Assembly (NCBI RefSeq): GCF_947492815.1
Contig: NZ_CANLOB010000029.1
Span: forward strand, 1 to 64,000
Length of the DNA: 64,000 bases
DNA from: an uncultured Dokdonia sp.
GTDB taxonomy: Bacteria > Bacteroidota > Bacteroidia > Flavobacteriales > Flavobacteriaceae
Direction: 5' to 3'
Part shown: piece after piece, positions 53,800-61,765 of the stretch
Layout: every line of letters starts with the position of its first letter
How positions within the stretch are numbered: position 1 is the stretch's first letter
Notes under the pieces: model-generated
Told to the model about the DNA's origin: nothing
Database searches by the model: none
What the model saw: the letters and a program-made list of their open reading frames with translations, nothing else
Program-made: the position numbers and the translations under genes

Positions 53800-53837
53800 A
53801 GGTATCTGTATGAACGTTGTAAAGTTATATAAAAAAA

Positions 53838-53863
53838 TTATACGCTTTCGCGAAAGCGTATAA
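53838..53863. repeat. Palindromic repeat, copy 17 (intergenic, 26-bp palindrome)
   Basis: TACGCTTTCGCGAAAGCGTA extended to 26 bp, 39 bp upstream of the YrdC/Sua5 start and between divergent genes. Confidence 0.95.
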
Positions 53864-53995
53864 AACATATTTAACAGTCTTATTGATCATTTTTATATAC
53901 AATTCTTTGAAAAGGGCATACTAATTGATGCAAAAGAAATCATGTATATACATACGTAATACATACATACAAACGTTATACTAAAAAAACCACCC

Positions 53996-54901
53996 ATGAG
54001 ATATCTCTATATACTCTTAATTGCTATTGGCTTTTCTATCACATTAGCTAGTTGCTCATCTTCTGATGATGAGATCATCACTGATGATACGACGGCCATT
54101 GAACAACCTGCTTTGGAAGCAGTTACTATGACGAATGTTTCCTATGGTGATGACCCACAGCAAGTATATGATTTGTATTTACCAGAAGGAAGAACTGCTA
54201 CTACCACAAAGGTGATTCTATTGGTACATGGCGGTGGTTGGACTTCTGGAGATAAAAGTGACATGGCAGCATCGGTTGCATTTGTACAAGCGTTTCACCC
54301 TGATCATGCTATTATAAACATGAACTATGTATTGGCTAATGTATCTGGTACACCAGCGTTTCCGAATCAATATTTAGATATACAAACGGTTATTAATCAA
54401 ATCACAACACAAAGTGAAACATTACAAATCTTACCAGAATTTGGAATGATAGGCGCAAGTGCAGGAGCACATCTTGCCATGATGTATGATTATGTATATG
54501 ATACCAACGATCAAGTAAAATTTGTGATCAATATTGTAGGACCTAGTGATTTTACAGATCCGTTTTATGCCAATGATCCTAATTTTAATATCGCTCTTGC
54601 CTTTTTTGTAGATGAATCTCAATTTCCAGAAGGAACAGATTATGCTGTTGCAAATAGTCCTGCTTTACAAGTAACCGCAAGTAGTAGTCCTACCCTACTC
54701 TTTTATGGAGATCAGGATCCTTTGGTTCCGCTTTCCAACGGAATGCAATTAGATAGTAACTTGAATACAGCCAATGTACCACATTTATTTACAGTGTATC
54801 AAGGTGGCCATGGAAATGATTGGAGTGAAGAAAGCACCTTAGATCTTACGTTAAAATCAAGTGAATATATAGATACGTATTTACCTGTGATTACTCAATA
54901 A
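53996..54901 (+). CDS. Esterase-type alpha/beta hydrolase lipoprotein
   Basis: Lipobox LASC (C20), then an acidic linker. Core motifs of the HSL/BD-FAE-like esterases: ILLVHGGGWTSGD (oxyanion hole), FGMIGASAGAHLAMM (nucleophile Ser in GxSxG), LFYGDQDPLVPLS (Asp) and YQGGHGNDW (His). It probably de-esterifies a small or polysaccharide-linked ester at the outer membrane. Its last 11 bp overlap the end of the converging helicase gene. Confidence 0.88.
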   Translation: MRYLYILLIAIGFSITLASCSSSDDEIITDDTTAIEQPALEAVTMTNVSYGDDPQQVYDLYLPEGRTATTTKVILLVHGGGWTSGDKSDMAASVAFVQAFHPDHAIINMNYVLANVSGTPAFPNQYLDIQTVINQITTQSETLQILPEFGMIGASAGAHLAMMYDYVYDTNDQVKFVINIVGPSDFTDPFYANDPNFNIALAFFVDESQFPEGTDYAVANSPALQVTASSSPTLLFYGDQDPLVPLSNGMQLDSNLNTANVPHLFTVYQGGHGNDWSEESTLDLTLKSSEYIDTYLPVITQ

Positions 54902-57242
54902 TCTTAAGCTTTGCAAAACGCAACAATAATTTCTTTAAGCCTCCATTTTCAAAATTGATTTCGGCTTTTTGGTCTTGGCCTTTTCCTTCAAGACCTTCTA
55001 CAATACCACGTCCAAAGCGAATATGCTCTACAATAGTCCCTCGTGTTAAAGCTCCTACAACACTAGAGATTGGAACATCAGATGAGTCTGTAGGTCTTAT
55101 TTTTCTGAGCTTACGTAATTGATCTCCTGTAGGTGTTCCCACACTTGGTGGCGAACCACTCACGGGTTTCTTTAAACGTAATTTACTTTTATCTACATCT
55201 CCAAAAATATCGGTATCCATTAAAGGTTTATAGCGATAGCTTTGCATAGGCGTTTGGTAATCTAGATACTTATCATCTATCTCTTCAATAAAACGGCTAG
55301 GTTCTGCATCTACCAGTTTTCCCCAACGATATCGAGATTCTGTATAGGTAAGATATGCTTGCTTTTCAGCACGCGTTAATGCGACATAAAAGAGACGACG
55401 TTCTTCTTCCAGTTCGCTACGAGTATTCATACTCATCGCACTTGGAAAAAGGTCTTCCTCCATCCCTACGATATATACAAATGGAAATTCTAAGCCTTTA
55501 GCTAAATGAATGGTCATGAGTGCTACACGATCTTCATCTCCTTTATCATTATCCATATCGGTAGCGAGGGCAACATCTTCTAGAAACTCTGCTAAAGAAC
55601 CTGTAGTATCTGCCAGTTGTTTTTGCTCTTCTACAAAATCACGCATACCATTTAATAACTCTTCAATATTCTCTATACGTGCGATTCCTTCAGGAGTACC
55701 ATCTTTTTTAAGCTCTTGAACAAGTCCTGTTTTTTTAGTAACCGTTTCTGCTAACTCAAAAGCATCTCCGCTTTCATTCATAATCTGAAAGCTCTTGATC
55801 ATGGTCACAAAATTAGCGAGTCTAGTTTGTGTCCCTCGATTAATGTTCATAGAAGCCCCTAATTGCTCTATTTTCTCCATTACTTCAAAAATAGAACGTC
55901 CATAATGCTTTGCAGCAACGATAAGCTTATCTACTGTTGTCCCTCCAATACCACGCGCAGGATAGTTAATCACACGCTTTAATGCTTCCTCATCTTTAGG
56001 ATTGATAATCAATCGTAAATAGCCTAATACATCCTTGATCTCTTTACGTTGATAGAAAGAGAGTCCTCCATAAATACGATAAGGTATATCGCGTTTACGT
56101 AAAGCATCTTCCATCGCACGAGACTGTGCATTGGTACGATATAAGATGGCAAAATCACCATTCATTAACTGATGGTTCATTCTATTTTCAAAAATACTAG
56201 AGGCTACATAACGCCCTTCTTCTCCATCGGTTGGGCTTCTATGTACGATAATCTCTCCTCCATCTTCATTGGCCGTCCAAACCGTTTTATCTAGACGCGT
56301 TTTATTCTTTTCAATGACAGAGTTGGCTGCCTCTACAATATTCTTAGAAGAGCGATAATTCTGTTCCAGACGATACATCGCTACATTATCATAATCCTTC
56401 TGAAAGTTCAGAATATTATTAATGTTGGCACCTCTAAAGGCATAGATACTCTGAGAGTCATCTCCTACTACACAAATATTCTGAAAACGATCTGAAAGTG
56501 CCTTTACAATTAAGTACTGACTATGGTTGGTATCTTGGTACTCATCTACCAATATATATTGGAAACGATTTTGATACTTTGCTAATACTTCTGGAAAACG
56601 ATTTAAAAGCTCATTGGTACGTAATAGTAGATCATCAAAATCCATCGCACCAGCTTTAAAACAACGATCTACATATTCTTTATAAATCTCTCCCATACGC
56701 GGGCGCTTTGCCATCGCATCTGCCTCTACAAGATCAGGATCATTAAAATATGCACGTACGGTAATCAAGCTATTTTTAAAAGACGAAATACGGTTTTGCA
56801 CCTGTTTGTACTTATAAATATCTTTATCCAGTTGCATCTCTTTGATAATCCCACTGATAAGGCGTTGAGAATCTTGCGTATCGTAAATCGTAAAATTAGA
56901 AGGGAAACCAAGTTTATCGGCTTCAAAGCGAAGAATCTTAGCAAATATGGAGTGAAAAGTTCCCATCCATAAGTTCTTGGCTTCGCTATTTCCTACAATA
57001 CCAGCAATACGTTTTTTCATCTCACGTGCTGCCTTATTCGTAAAGGTAAGTGACAGTATATTAAAGGCATCAATCCCTTGACTCATCAAATATGCAATAC
57101 GCATCGTAAGTACACGTGTCTTCCCAGACCCCGCTCCCGCAATCACAATTAGCGCTCCGTCTTTGTGTAACGTTGGCGCTCGTTGGGCATCGTTTAAGCC
57201 CTCAATATATACTTCTAGTTTAGAATCCATAGCTCCTGCCAA
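54891..57242 (-). CDS. UvrD/PcrA-type superfamily 1 DNA helicase
   Basis: 783 residues with the SF1A motifs in order: AGAGSGKTRVLTMRIAYL (Walker A), TFHSIFAKILR (Ia), ILVDEYQDTNHSQYLI (Walker B), VVGDDSQSIYAFRGANINN (III), YRLEQNYRSSKNIV (IV), VALMTIHLAKGLEFP (V) and VALTRAEKQAYLTY (VI). It unwinds DNA 3'-5' in repair and replication restart. Met 5 (57230) is an alternative start. A C-terminal basic/PVSGSPPSVG linker and tudor-like end are as in PcrA. Not adjacent to other repair genes. Confidence 0.95.
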   Translation of the reverse strand: MAGAMDSKLEVYIEGLNDAQRAPTLHKDGALIVIAGAGSGKTRVLTMRIAYLMSQGIDAFNILSLTFTNKAAREMKKRIAGIVGNSEAKNLWMGTFHSIFAKILRFEADKLGFPSNFTIYDTQDSQRLISGIIKEMQLDKDIYKYKQVQNRISSFKNSLITVRAYFNDPDLVEADAMAKRPRMGEIYKEYVDRCFKAGAMDFDDLLLRTNELLNRFPEVLAKYQNRFQYILVDEYQDTNHSQYLIVKALSDRFQNICVVGDDSQSIYAFRGANINNILNFQKDYDNVAMYRLEQNYRSSKNIVEAANSVIEKNKTRLDKTVWTANEDGGEIIVHRSPTDGEEGRYVASSIFENRMNHQLMNGDFAILYRTNAQSRAMEDALRKRDIPYRIYGGLSFYQRKEIKDVLGYLRLIINPKDEEALKRVINYPARGIGGTTVDKLIVAAKHYGRSIFEVMEKIEQLGASMNINRGTQTRLANFVTMIKSFQIMNESGDAFELAETVTKKTGLVQELKKDGTPEGIARIENIEELLNGMRDFVEEQKQLADTTGSLAEFLEDVALATDMDNDKGDEDRVALMTIHLAKGLEFPFVYIVGMEEDLFPSAMSMNTRSELEEERRLFYVALTRAEKQAYLTYTESRYRWGKLVDAEPSRFIEEIDDKYLDYQTPMQSYRYKPLMDTDIFGDVDKSKLRLKKPVSGSPPSVGTPTGDQLRKLRKIRPTDSSDVPISSVVGALTRGTIVEHIRFGRGIVEGLEGKGQDQKAEINFENGGLKKLLLRFAKLKIIE

Positions 57243-57371
57243 AGTACGATATGAAGCGCTATTTTAAAACCAATCCGTTCCCTTTTTATAGCGTTTTTTC
57301 AACAACCTTTTAAAAAAGAATATAGTGCATAGCGTATAGACTGTCTAAAAGGAAAAGAGAGTTTGAAGAAT

Positions 57372-57490
57372 TGTTGGGTGTTGGGTGTTGGGTGTTGGGT
57401 GTTGGGTGTTGGGTCTTGGGTGTTGGGTGTTGGGTGTTGGGTCTTGGGTCTTGGGTGTTGGGTGTTGGGTGTTGGGTGTTGGGTGTTGGG
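57372..57490. repeat. 17-unit heptamer tandem array TGTTGGG
   Basis: Seventeen 7-bp units run without gap from 57372 to 57490. Fourteen are TGTTGGG; units 7, 11 and 12 are TCTTGGG. The regular GGG spaced every 7 bp could form G-quadruplexes. It lies between the divergent helicase and 57907 genes, about 130 bp upstream of the helicase start. Open frames across it (repeating NTQHPTP on the minus strand) are by-products of the repeat. Confidence 0.97.
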
Positions 57491-57510
57491 TAAATATAAA
57501 ACAAAGGACA

Positions 57511-57667
57511 TTGAGTGATTTTAATATGTAGCGATAGCGAAATATAAAAATAGTATCGAAATGACCGACTAAAGAAGAATAAAACAGAATTAGAGTAGTA
57601 CTCTATTGTATAGGCGAGACTTCGATACTATTTCCTTTCTGCCTTTCGGCGAAATCAAATCACTCAG
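57511..57667. repeat. Long imperfect inverted repeat, MITE-like
   Basis: Outer arms TGAGTGATTT (57512-57521) and AAATCACTCA (57657-57666), inner arms AAATAGTATCGAA (57548-57560) and TTCGATACTATTT (57621-57633), and a small central hairpin TAGAGT/ACTCTA (57591-57605). The arms are joined by imperfect pairing. The whole is about 157 bp, of the size and shape of a miniature inverted-repeat element or a decayed repeat pair; no target-site duplication was identified. Confidence 0.6.
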
Positions 57668-57709
57668 TCGACTCACTTGCTACTTTAAAATCTCAAATTC
57701 TAAACGACG

Positions 57710-57751
57710 AACTATTAACTATTAACTGATAACTGATAACTGATAACTGAT
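57710..57751. repeat. 6-unit heptamer repeat AACTATT/AACTGAT
   Basis: Two AACTATT units then four AACTGAT units, 7 bp each, in direct orientation. Confidence 0.9.
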
Positions 57752-57840
57752 AACGAATCAAAAAACAACGTTTAAACATTTAAACCTGAAACTCAAGGCT
57801 AAACTCCCACTCTAGAGATACATAGCTATTAACCTTCATC

Positions 57841-57870
57841 TTCGATTTCGATTTCGATTTCGATTTCGAT
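57841..57870. repeat. 5-unit hexamer repeat TTCGAT
   Basis: Five perfect TTCGAT units end 36 bp before the ATG at 57907. A change in copy number would shift promoter spacing by 6 bp per unit. Confidence 0.92.
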
Positions 57871-57906
57871 AAATTATAAAGTATCTTCACACAGAAGAAC
57901 TATCGT

Positions 57907-58362
57907 ATGAAGAAATTAGCCGTTATTATATGTTTATTCGCTTTCGCGAAAGCGTATACACAACAAATCTATCCTGAGCATTATGAAGGATGTAACACAG
58001 AAAGATTTATTCTTGAAAGTAAAGTAGAAAAAGGAAAAATTGATAGTGATGCTGTTGTTACTCTATTGTTAAAAGATCTTAGTGAGAAACAATTAAAAAA
58101 ATTAAAAGGAACACTCACATTTCAAGTTCTTGCAAATACCGATGCTACTTCATGTTTACTAAGTGCCGAAAATAAAACGAATATAAAAAGTAAAACATTG
58201 GGGCTCAAATCAAAAATAGACGCCCTCATTTGGGAAATACCACCTAAAGAAAAGACAGCTTCTATATTTACAATTAAATTTAAAAAAGGAAAATATCGGG
58301 TTTCTAGATTGGGAATACATGGGGATTTAGGAATTCATAAATTAAAACCATTTGGATCATGA
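57907..58362 (+). CDS. Small secreted protein, signal peptide contains palindrome
   Basis: The signal peptide (VIICLFAFAKAYTQQ) contains the palindrome read as AFAKA, placing the likely cleavage after AKA or AYT. The mature 130 residues hold CNTERFILESKV and LKGTLTFQVLANTDATSCLLSAE, with two cysteines, then a C-terminal basic strand-rich part (FTIKFKKGKYRVSRLGIHGD). I recognise no family. It overlaps the next gene by 4 bp (ATGA), so they are co-translated. Confidence 0.65.
   Translation: MKKLAVIICLFAFAKAYTQQIYPEHYEGCNTERFILESKVEKGKIDSDAVVTLLLKDLSEKQLKKLKGTLTFQVLANTDATSCLLSAENKTNIKSKTLGLKSKIDALIWEIPPKEKTASIFTIKFKKGKYRVSRLGIHGDLGIHKLKPFGS
57941..57956. repeat. Palindromic repeat, copy 18 (in signal peptide, 57907 gene)
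   Basis: Perfect 16-bp copy encoding AFAKA at the end of the signal peptide. Confidence 0.95.
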
Positions 58363-58919
58363 AAAAACTAATGTATTTGTTTGTTTTATTCGCTTTCGCG
58401 AACCTGCCTTGCCGGCAGGCAGGAGCGTACGCACAACAATCCACATCACAATCAGGCAACGTTATCCCAGAATTTGGTAAAACCTATGAAGTACCGAATC
58501 CAGACTTTAAAACAGACATTGATTTGGAATTTAAAGCGGTATTTGATGTCTCCAAAGCGCCCGAAGATAAAAGTAAGCGTAATCCGTATATAGAAACTAT
58601 TGCTCGTTTTCTAAATATGCATGAGAACGCAGGGGTTCCTGTAAAAAACCTTCATGTACGTATGGCCATGCACGGACAAGCCTCTTATGGATTATTGACC
58701 AATGAAGCGTATAAGGAGAAATTTGGTGTAGATAATCCAAATATCGAATTACTCGAGGCGATCGATAAAGCAGGTGTTGACATTATTTTATGCGGACAAA
58801 CTGCTGGTGCTCGAAATATTACCAAAGATCGTAGATTACCCCTCACACAAACGGCACTATCTGCCATGACTATTTTGATACAGTCACAAGGAGAAGGCTA
58901 TCGATTGATTGCTTTTTAA
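58359..58919 (+). CDS. DsrE-like secreted protein, signal peptide with nested repeats
   Basis: The signal peptide (LFVLFAFA, then an inserted 7-residue segment, then AGAYAQQ) is followed by a DsrE/DsrF-like fold: LHVRMAMHGQASYGLLTNEA, FGVDNPNIELLEAI and DIILCGQTAGAR with the likely active-site Cys. Exported DsrE-like proteins are known but their role is unclear; sulfur or persulfide handling is only possible. Gene order: overlaps upstream gene by 4 bp, and shares one base with the next start. Confidence 0.72.
   Translation: MKKLMYLFVLFAFANLPCRQAGAYAQQSTSQSGNVIPEFGKTYEVPNPDFKTDIDLEFKAVFDVSKAPEDKSKRNPYIETIARFLNMHENAGVPVKNLHVRMAMHGQASYGLLTNEAYKEKFGVDNPNIELLEAIDKAGVDIILCGQTAGARNITKDRRLPLTQTALSAMTILIQSQGEGYRLIAF
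58391..58432. repeat. Palindrome copy 19 interrupted by a 21-bp CCTGCC...GGCAGG element
   Basis: 58391-58402 is CGCTTTCGCGAA and 58424-58431 is AGCGTACG. Joined, they restore the palindrome. Between them lies a 21-bp insert (58403-58423) of the CCTGCC/GGCAGG hairpin family. The insert keeps the reading frame and adds seven residues to a signal peptide. Confidence 0.85.
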
Positions 58920-59476
58920 TGGTAAAACAACTCACTTATATTCTCTTAGTCATTTTGCTCTTAGGTTGTGCAAAGCGAAGTTATATAGATGACAAATTTT
59001 TTATTAATAAAAGTAGCACTACTACAAATGAAAAAACAGAAAAGTATCAAATAATATCTGCCGTATTAAAAGATATTTTAATTGAAAATTACGATAATAT
59101 TATTTTTAACAATTTAGAGAATAAAGGAAAAATATACATTGCTTACAGTAAATATCAAAAAGAAGAAATTATAGGTAAAAACAAATTCTATAGTTTAAAT
59201 TTGGAAAAAGACTATCCTCAAGAAATTGAAGGAATTCAATTTTCAGTAAAAACTATCGACGAATTAAAAAAGATTGCTAAAAAAACAAATACATTTAAGG
59301 CAATTGAACCGAGACGACTTGCTATAATGGATGAGAAATATGCAGAAATTATAATTCTTTTATATCAATTCCCTAATATCACTGAAGGTGATTTAAAATA
59401 TATGAAATTAGCATTAAAAAAAGTCGATACTATTTGGATAGTGCATAAAAGAAAAATTCAAAAATCATTATATTAA
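58919..59476 (+). CDS. Lipoprotein of unknown function
   Basis: The N-terminus (MVKQLTYILLVILLLGCAK) has a lipobox LLGC. The mature 165 residues are helical and charged, with low GC and few Pro or Gly. No family recognised. Its ATG shares a base with the stop of the DsrE-like gene (TAATG), so it is third in the same transcript. A 57-bp gap follows. Confidence 0.6.
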   Translation: MVKQLTYILLVILLLGCAKRSYIDDKFFINKSSTTTNEKTEKYQIISAVLKDILIENYDNIIFNNLENKGKIYIAYSKYQKEEIIGKNKFYSLNLEKDYPQEIEGIQFSVKTIDELKKIAKKTNTFKAIEPRRLAIMDEKYAEIIILLYQFPNITEGDLKYMKLALKKVDTIWIVHKRKIQKSLY

Positions 59477-59533
59477 TAAGGTAATTGTTAAAAAAGGCAT
59501 CAAAAATAGCTGCTTTGAAAAAACACAACAATT

Positions 59534-60043
59534 ATGAAAAATTTATGTTTAGTATTAATATTGATTTTTTATGCAAAAAACTTAAATGCACAATTAGAGG
59601 AAAAATATTTAAATTCTATTTGGTCTATATCTCATAAGTTAAAATTGATAGAAGAAAAGAAAGAGTATAAAAGTATAATAATACAATTAGACACTTCTGT
59701 TTCTAGTATTAAATACTATGATAAACTTATTACTGTTCATACAAACTTTAATAGTGGAAGAAGAATCCACACCAACTATACTTTATTAAAAGATATAGTA
59801 AAAATATCTGTAACAGATTCTTGTGACTATGATCAAATGGGGTTTTATGATTACTTGATTCAGGATGGACATGCGGTATATGGAGGAGTAACTCATTCTG
59901 CTTCTTGTTTAACTATTAGTAAATATGCTCTAGGTGAAGAATGGAGTGAGAAATACCATTACAAATCAGAAGACATTCAGAAATTCTGCTTAGATTTATT
60001 CGATCGCATACAAGTTGTCAAAAAAACCATATTTTTAGATTAA
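59534..60043 (+). CDS. Secreted protein of unknown function
   Basis: A signal peptide (LVLILIFYAKNLNAQ) precedes about 150 residues with beta-like alternation (YKSIIIQLDTSVSSIKYYDK, NYTLLKDIVKISVTDSCDY) and two cysteines. I recognise no family. It may be a fourth gene of the 57907-60043 cluster. It ends 17 bp before a hairpin repeat. Confidence 0.55.
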   Translation: MKNLCLVLILIFYAKNLNAQLEEKYLNSIWSISHKLKLIEEKKEYKSIIIQLDTSVSSIKYYDKLITVHTNFNSGRRIHTNYTLLKDIVKISVTDSCDYDQMGFYDYLIQDGHAVYGGVTHSASCLTISKYALGEEWSEKYHYKSEDIQKFCLDLFDRIQVVKKTIFLD

Positions 60044-60059
60044 ATAAACACTCAATAAG

Positions 60060-60079
60060 ATTCCCGCCTTCGCGGGAAT
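60060..60079. repeat. Hairpin repeat ATTCCCGC/GCGGGAAT
   Basis: Perfect 8-bp arms ATTCCCGC and GCGGGAAT around CTTC, a strong hairpin and a common dispersed repeat type in bacteria. It may terminate the 59534 gene; it lies 14 bp before the amidohydrolase ATG. Confidence 0.7.
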
Positions 60080-60092
60080 TAAATACATTACT

Positions 60093-61367
60093 ATGAAGAA
60101 ACACATACTACCCTTACTCCTACTCTTTGTAGGAACTACAATCGCACAAACGAGCTTTGATAAAGACATCGATGCCGTAAAAGATAAAGTCATTGAATGG
60201 CGTCGTGATTTTCATGAGAATCCAGAGCTTGGAAATCGGGAATTCAAAACTGCCGAGAAAATTGCAAAGCATTTAGAGTCTCTTGGTATTGAGGTACAAA
60301 CAGGTGTTGCCAAAACGGGTGTTGTAGGTGTTCTCAAAGGAAACAAGCCTGGAAAGGTCATTGCACTACGCGCAGATATTGATGCACTTCCTGTAACAGA
60401 ACGTAATGATTTGGCGTTTAAATCGGACGTAAAAACAACCTTTCTCGGCGCAGAAACAGGTGTGATGCATGCCTGTGGTCATGATACACATACCGCTATT
60501 CTTATGGGAGTTGCTGAAGTATTAGCCAAGAATAAAGATAAAATCAACGGGACAGTAAAATTCATTTTCCAACCGTCTGAAGAAGGACCACCACCAGGAG
60601 AAGAAGGTGGTGCCAAATTGATGGTAAAAGAAGGCGTTCTTGAAAACCCAAAAGTGGATGCCATTTTCGGATTACACATCAATAGTGGCACGCCAGTAAA
60701 CACCATTCGTTACAAGCCAGGTGGAACCATGGCAGCAACAGAACGTTTTGTCGTAAACGTAAAAGGAAAACAGACACATGGGAGTCAGCCATGGTCTGGT
60801 GTGGATCCGATTTATATTTCGGCAAAAATTATTGATGGTTTCCAGAGTATCATTTCGCGAGAAAGCCGATTAACGGATGAAGCGGCAGTGATTACGATTG
60901 GAAAAATCACATCTGGATTACGTTTTAATATCATTCCAGAAAGTGCAGAGATGATTGGTACGGTACGTACATTGGATCCAGATATGCGCACAAAAATTAT
61001 CAAACGTATGGACGAAATGGCGCGTGATATTGCTAAAGCCTATGGTGGAGAAGCAACCATTGATTGGCAAAATATGACGGTTGTTACGTATAATGATCTT
61101 GCCCTAACAGATCAAATGCTTCCTACACTTCGTAAAGTAGGTGGAGCAGAAAATATTAAGTTAACTAAAGCAACAACGGGAGGAGAAGATTTCTCTTTCT
61201 TTCAAGAAAAAGTGCCAGGATTCTATTTCTTTTTAGGAGGTATGACGCCAGGAAACACAGAAGCTTTTCCACATCATACACCAGATTTCTTTATCGATGA
61301 ATCTGGCTTCCAATTAGGTGTTAAAGCACTTAGTCAAATGTCAATAGATTATTTGAATGGGAAGTAA
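60093..61367 (+). CDS. Secreted M20-family amidohydrolase (paralogue 1)
   Basis: Signal peptide ending TTIAQ. IEWRRDFHENPELGNREFKTA and ALRADIDALPV precede the metal motif VMHACGHDTHTAILMG, then FIFQPSEEGPPPGEEGGAKLMV (catalytic Glu) and a late GEDFSFFQEKVPGFYFF and PHHTPDF with further ligands. This is the M20D group (aminoacylase, IAA-amino-acid or hippurate hydrolase-like). It cleaves N-acylated amino acids or peptides, here in the periplasm. A paralogue starts at 63537. Confidence 0.93.
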   Translation: MKKHILPLLLLFVGTTIAQTSFDKDIDAVKDKVIEWRRDFHENPELGNREFKTAEKIAKHLESLGIEVQTGVAKTGVVGVLKGNKPGKVIALRADIDALPVTERNDLAFKSDVKTTFLGAETGVMHACGHDTHTAILMGVAEVLAKNKDKINGTVKFIFQPSEEGPPPGEEGGAKLMVKEGVLENPKVDAIFGLHINSGTPVNTIRYKPGGTMAATERFVVNVKGKQTHGSQPWSGVDPIYISAKIIDGFQSIISRESRLTDEAAVITIGKITSGLRFNIIPESAEMIGTVRTLDPDMRTKIIKRMDEMARDIAKAYGGEATIDWQNMTVVTYNDLALTDQMLPTLRKVGGAENIKLTKATTGGEDFSFFQEKVPGFYFFLGGMTPGNTEAFPHHTPDFFIDESGFQLGVKALSQMSIDYLNGK

Positions 61368-61700
61368 ATAACTACTTAATGGAGCGGGTGGTTGTTTTAT
61401 AAATTGCGTAACTTTTTCTTTTACGTAATTTATAAAACTTTCCGTGCCACTCTTATCATCAAATGTCAATAGATTATTTGAATGGAAAGTGATACTTGTA
61501 AAATCTAATTTTGGTACGGGTGGTTGTTTTCTGTTTTTTATAAGTTGTGAAGCATAAAAAACAGAAAACTTTCCGTGCTACTACTATAGCCAAATGTCAA
61601 TAGATTATTTGAATGGGAAGTAAATAACTACTTAATGGAGCGGGTGGTTTTAAAAAGGGATTGTATTAAAAATAGTACAATCCCTTTTTAAATTTCCATA
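61335..61700. repeat. Three tandem hairpin elements with conserved flanks and unrelated stems
   Basis: Each unit starts with CAAATGTCAATAGATTATTT (the end of the amidohydrolase gene in unit 1; repeated at 61460 and 61591), then a GCGGGTGGTT or TACGGGTGGTT block, then a hairpin. Stems: 61394-61411/61421-61438 (18 bp, one wobble), 61526-61541/61554-61569 (16 bp perfect), 61650-61665/61676-61691 (16 bp perfect). The stems share no sequence. The first two units continue with CTTTCCGTGC. The third hairpin ends near 61691 and looks like a normal terminator. Confidence 0.85.
61650..61691 (+). terminator. Terminator-like hairpin, third unit
   Basis: Perfect 16-bp arms TTAAAAAGGGATTGTA / TACAATCCCTTTTTAA with a 10-base loop. 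It may be the true terminator for the amidohydrolase transcript. Confidence 0.55.
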
Positions 61701-61765
61701 TCGTATATTACTTAGAGTAATGAGTGAGATTATTGTACCTTACTATATATTATAAATAATTATCT

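Larger units (their letters stand above)
57243..57906. other. Repeat-rich 664-bp intergenic region
   Basis: Gap between the divergent helicase and small secreted protein genes. It contains the heptamer array, a MITE-like inverted repeat, a second heptamer array and a TTCGAT hexamer array, all listed separately. No gene lies in it; the open frames across the heptamer array are repeat artefacts. Confidence 0.85.

Noticed and set aside
57372..57490. CRISPR-like array
   Set aside because: Units are contiguous 7-mers with no spacers, and no cas gene is near.
57299..57511. Minus-strand open frames with NTQHPTP repeats
   Set aside because: They are produced by the 7-bp array, which is open in every frame because its unit has no stop codon; there is no start region, composition or conservation to support a protein.
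61394..61569. Integron attC sites
   Set aside because: The hairpins lack the GTTRRRY/RYYYAAC core sites and no integrase gene is present in the window.
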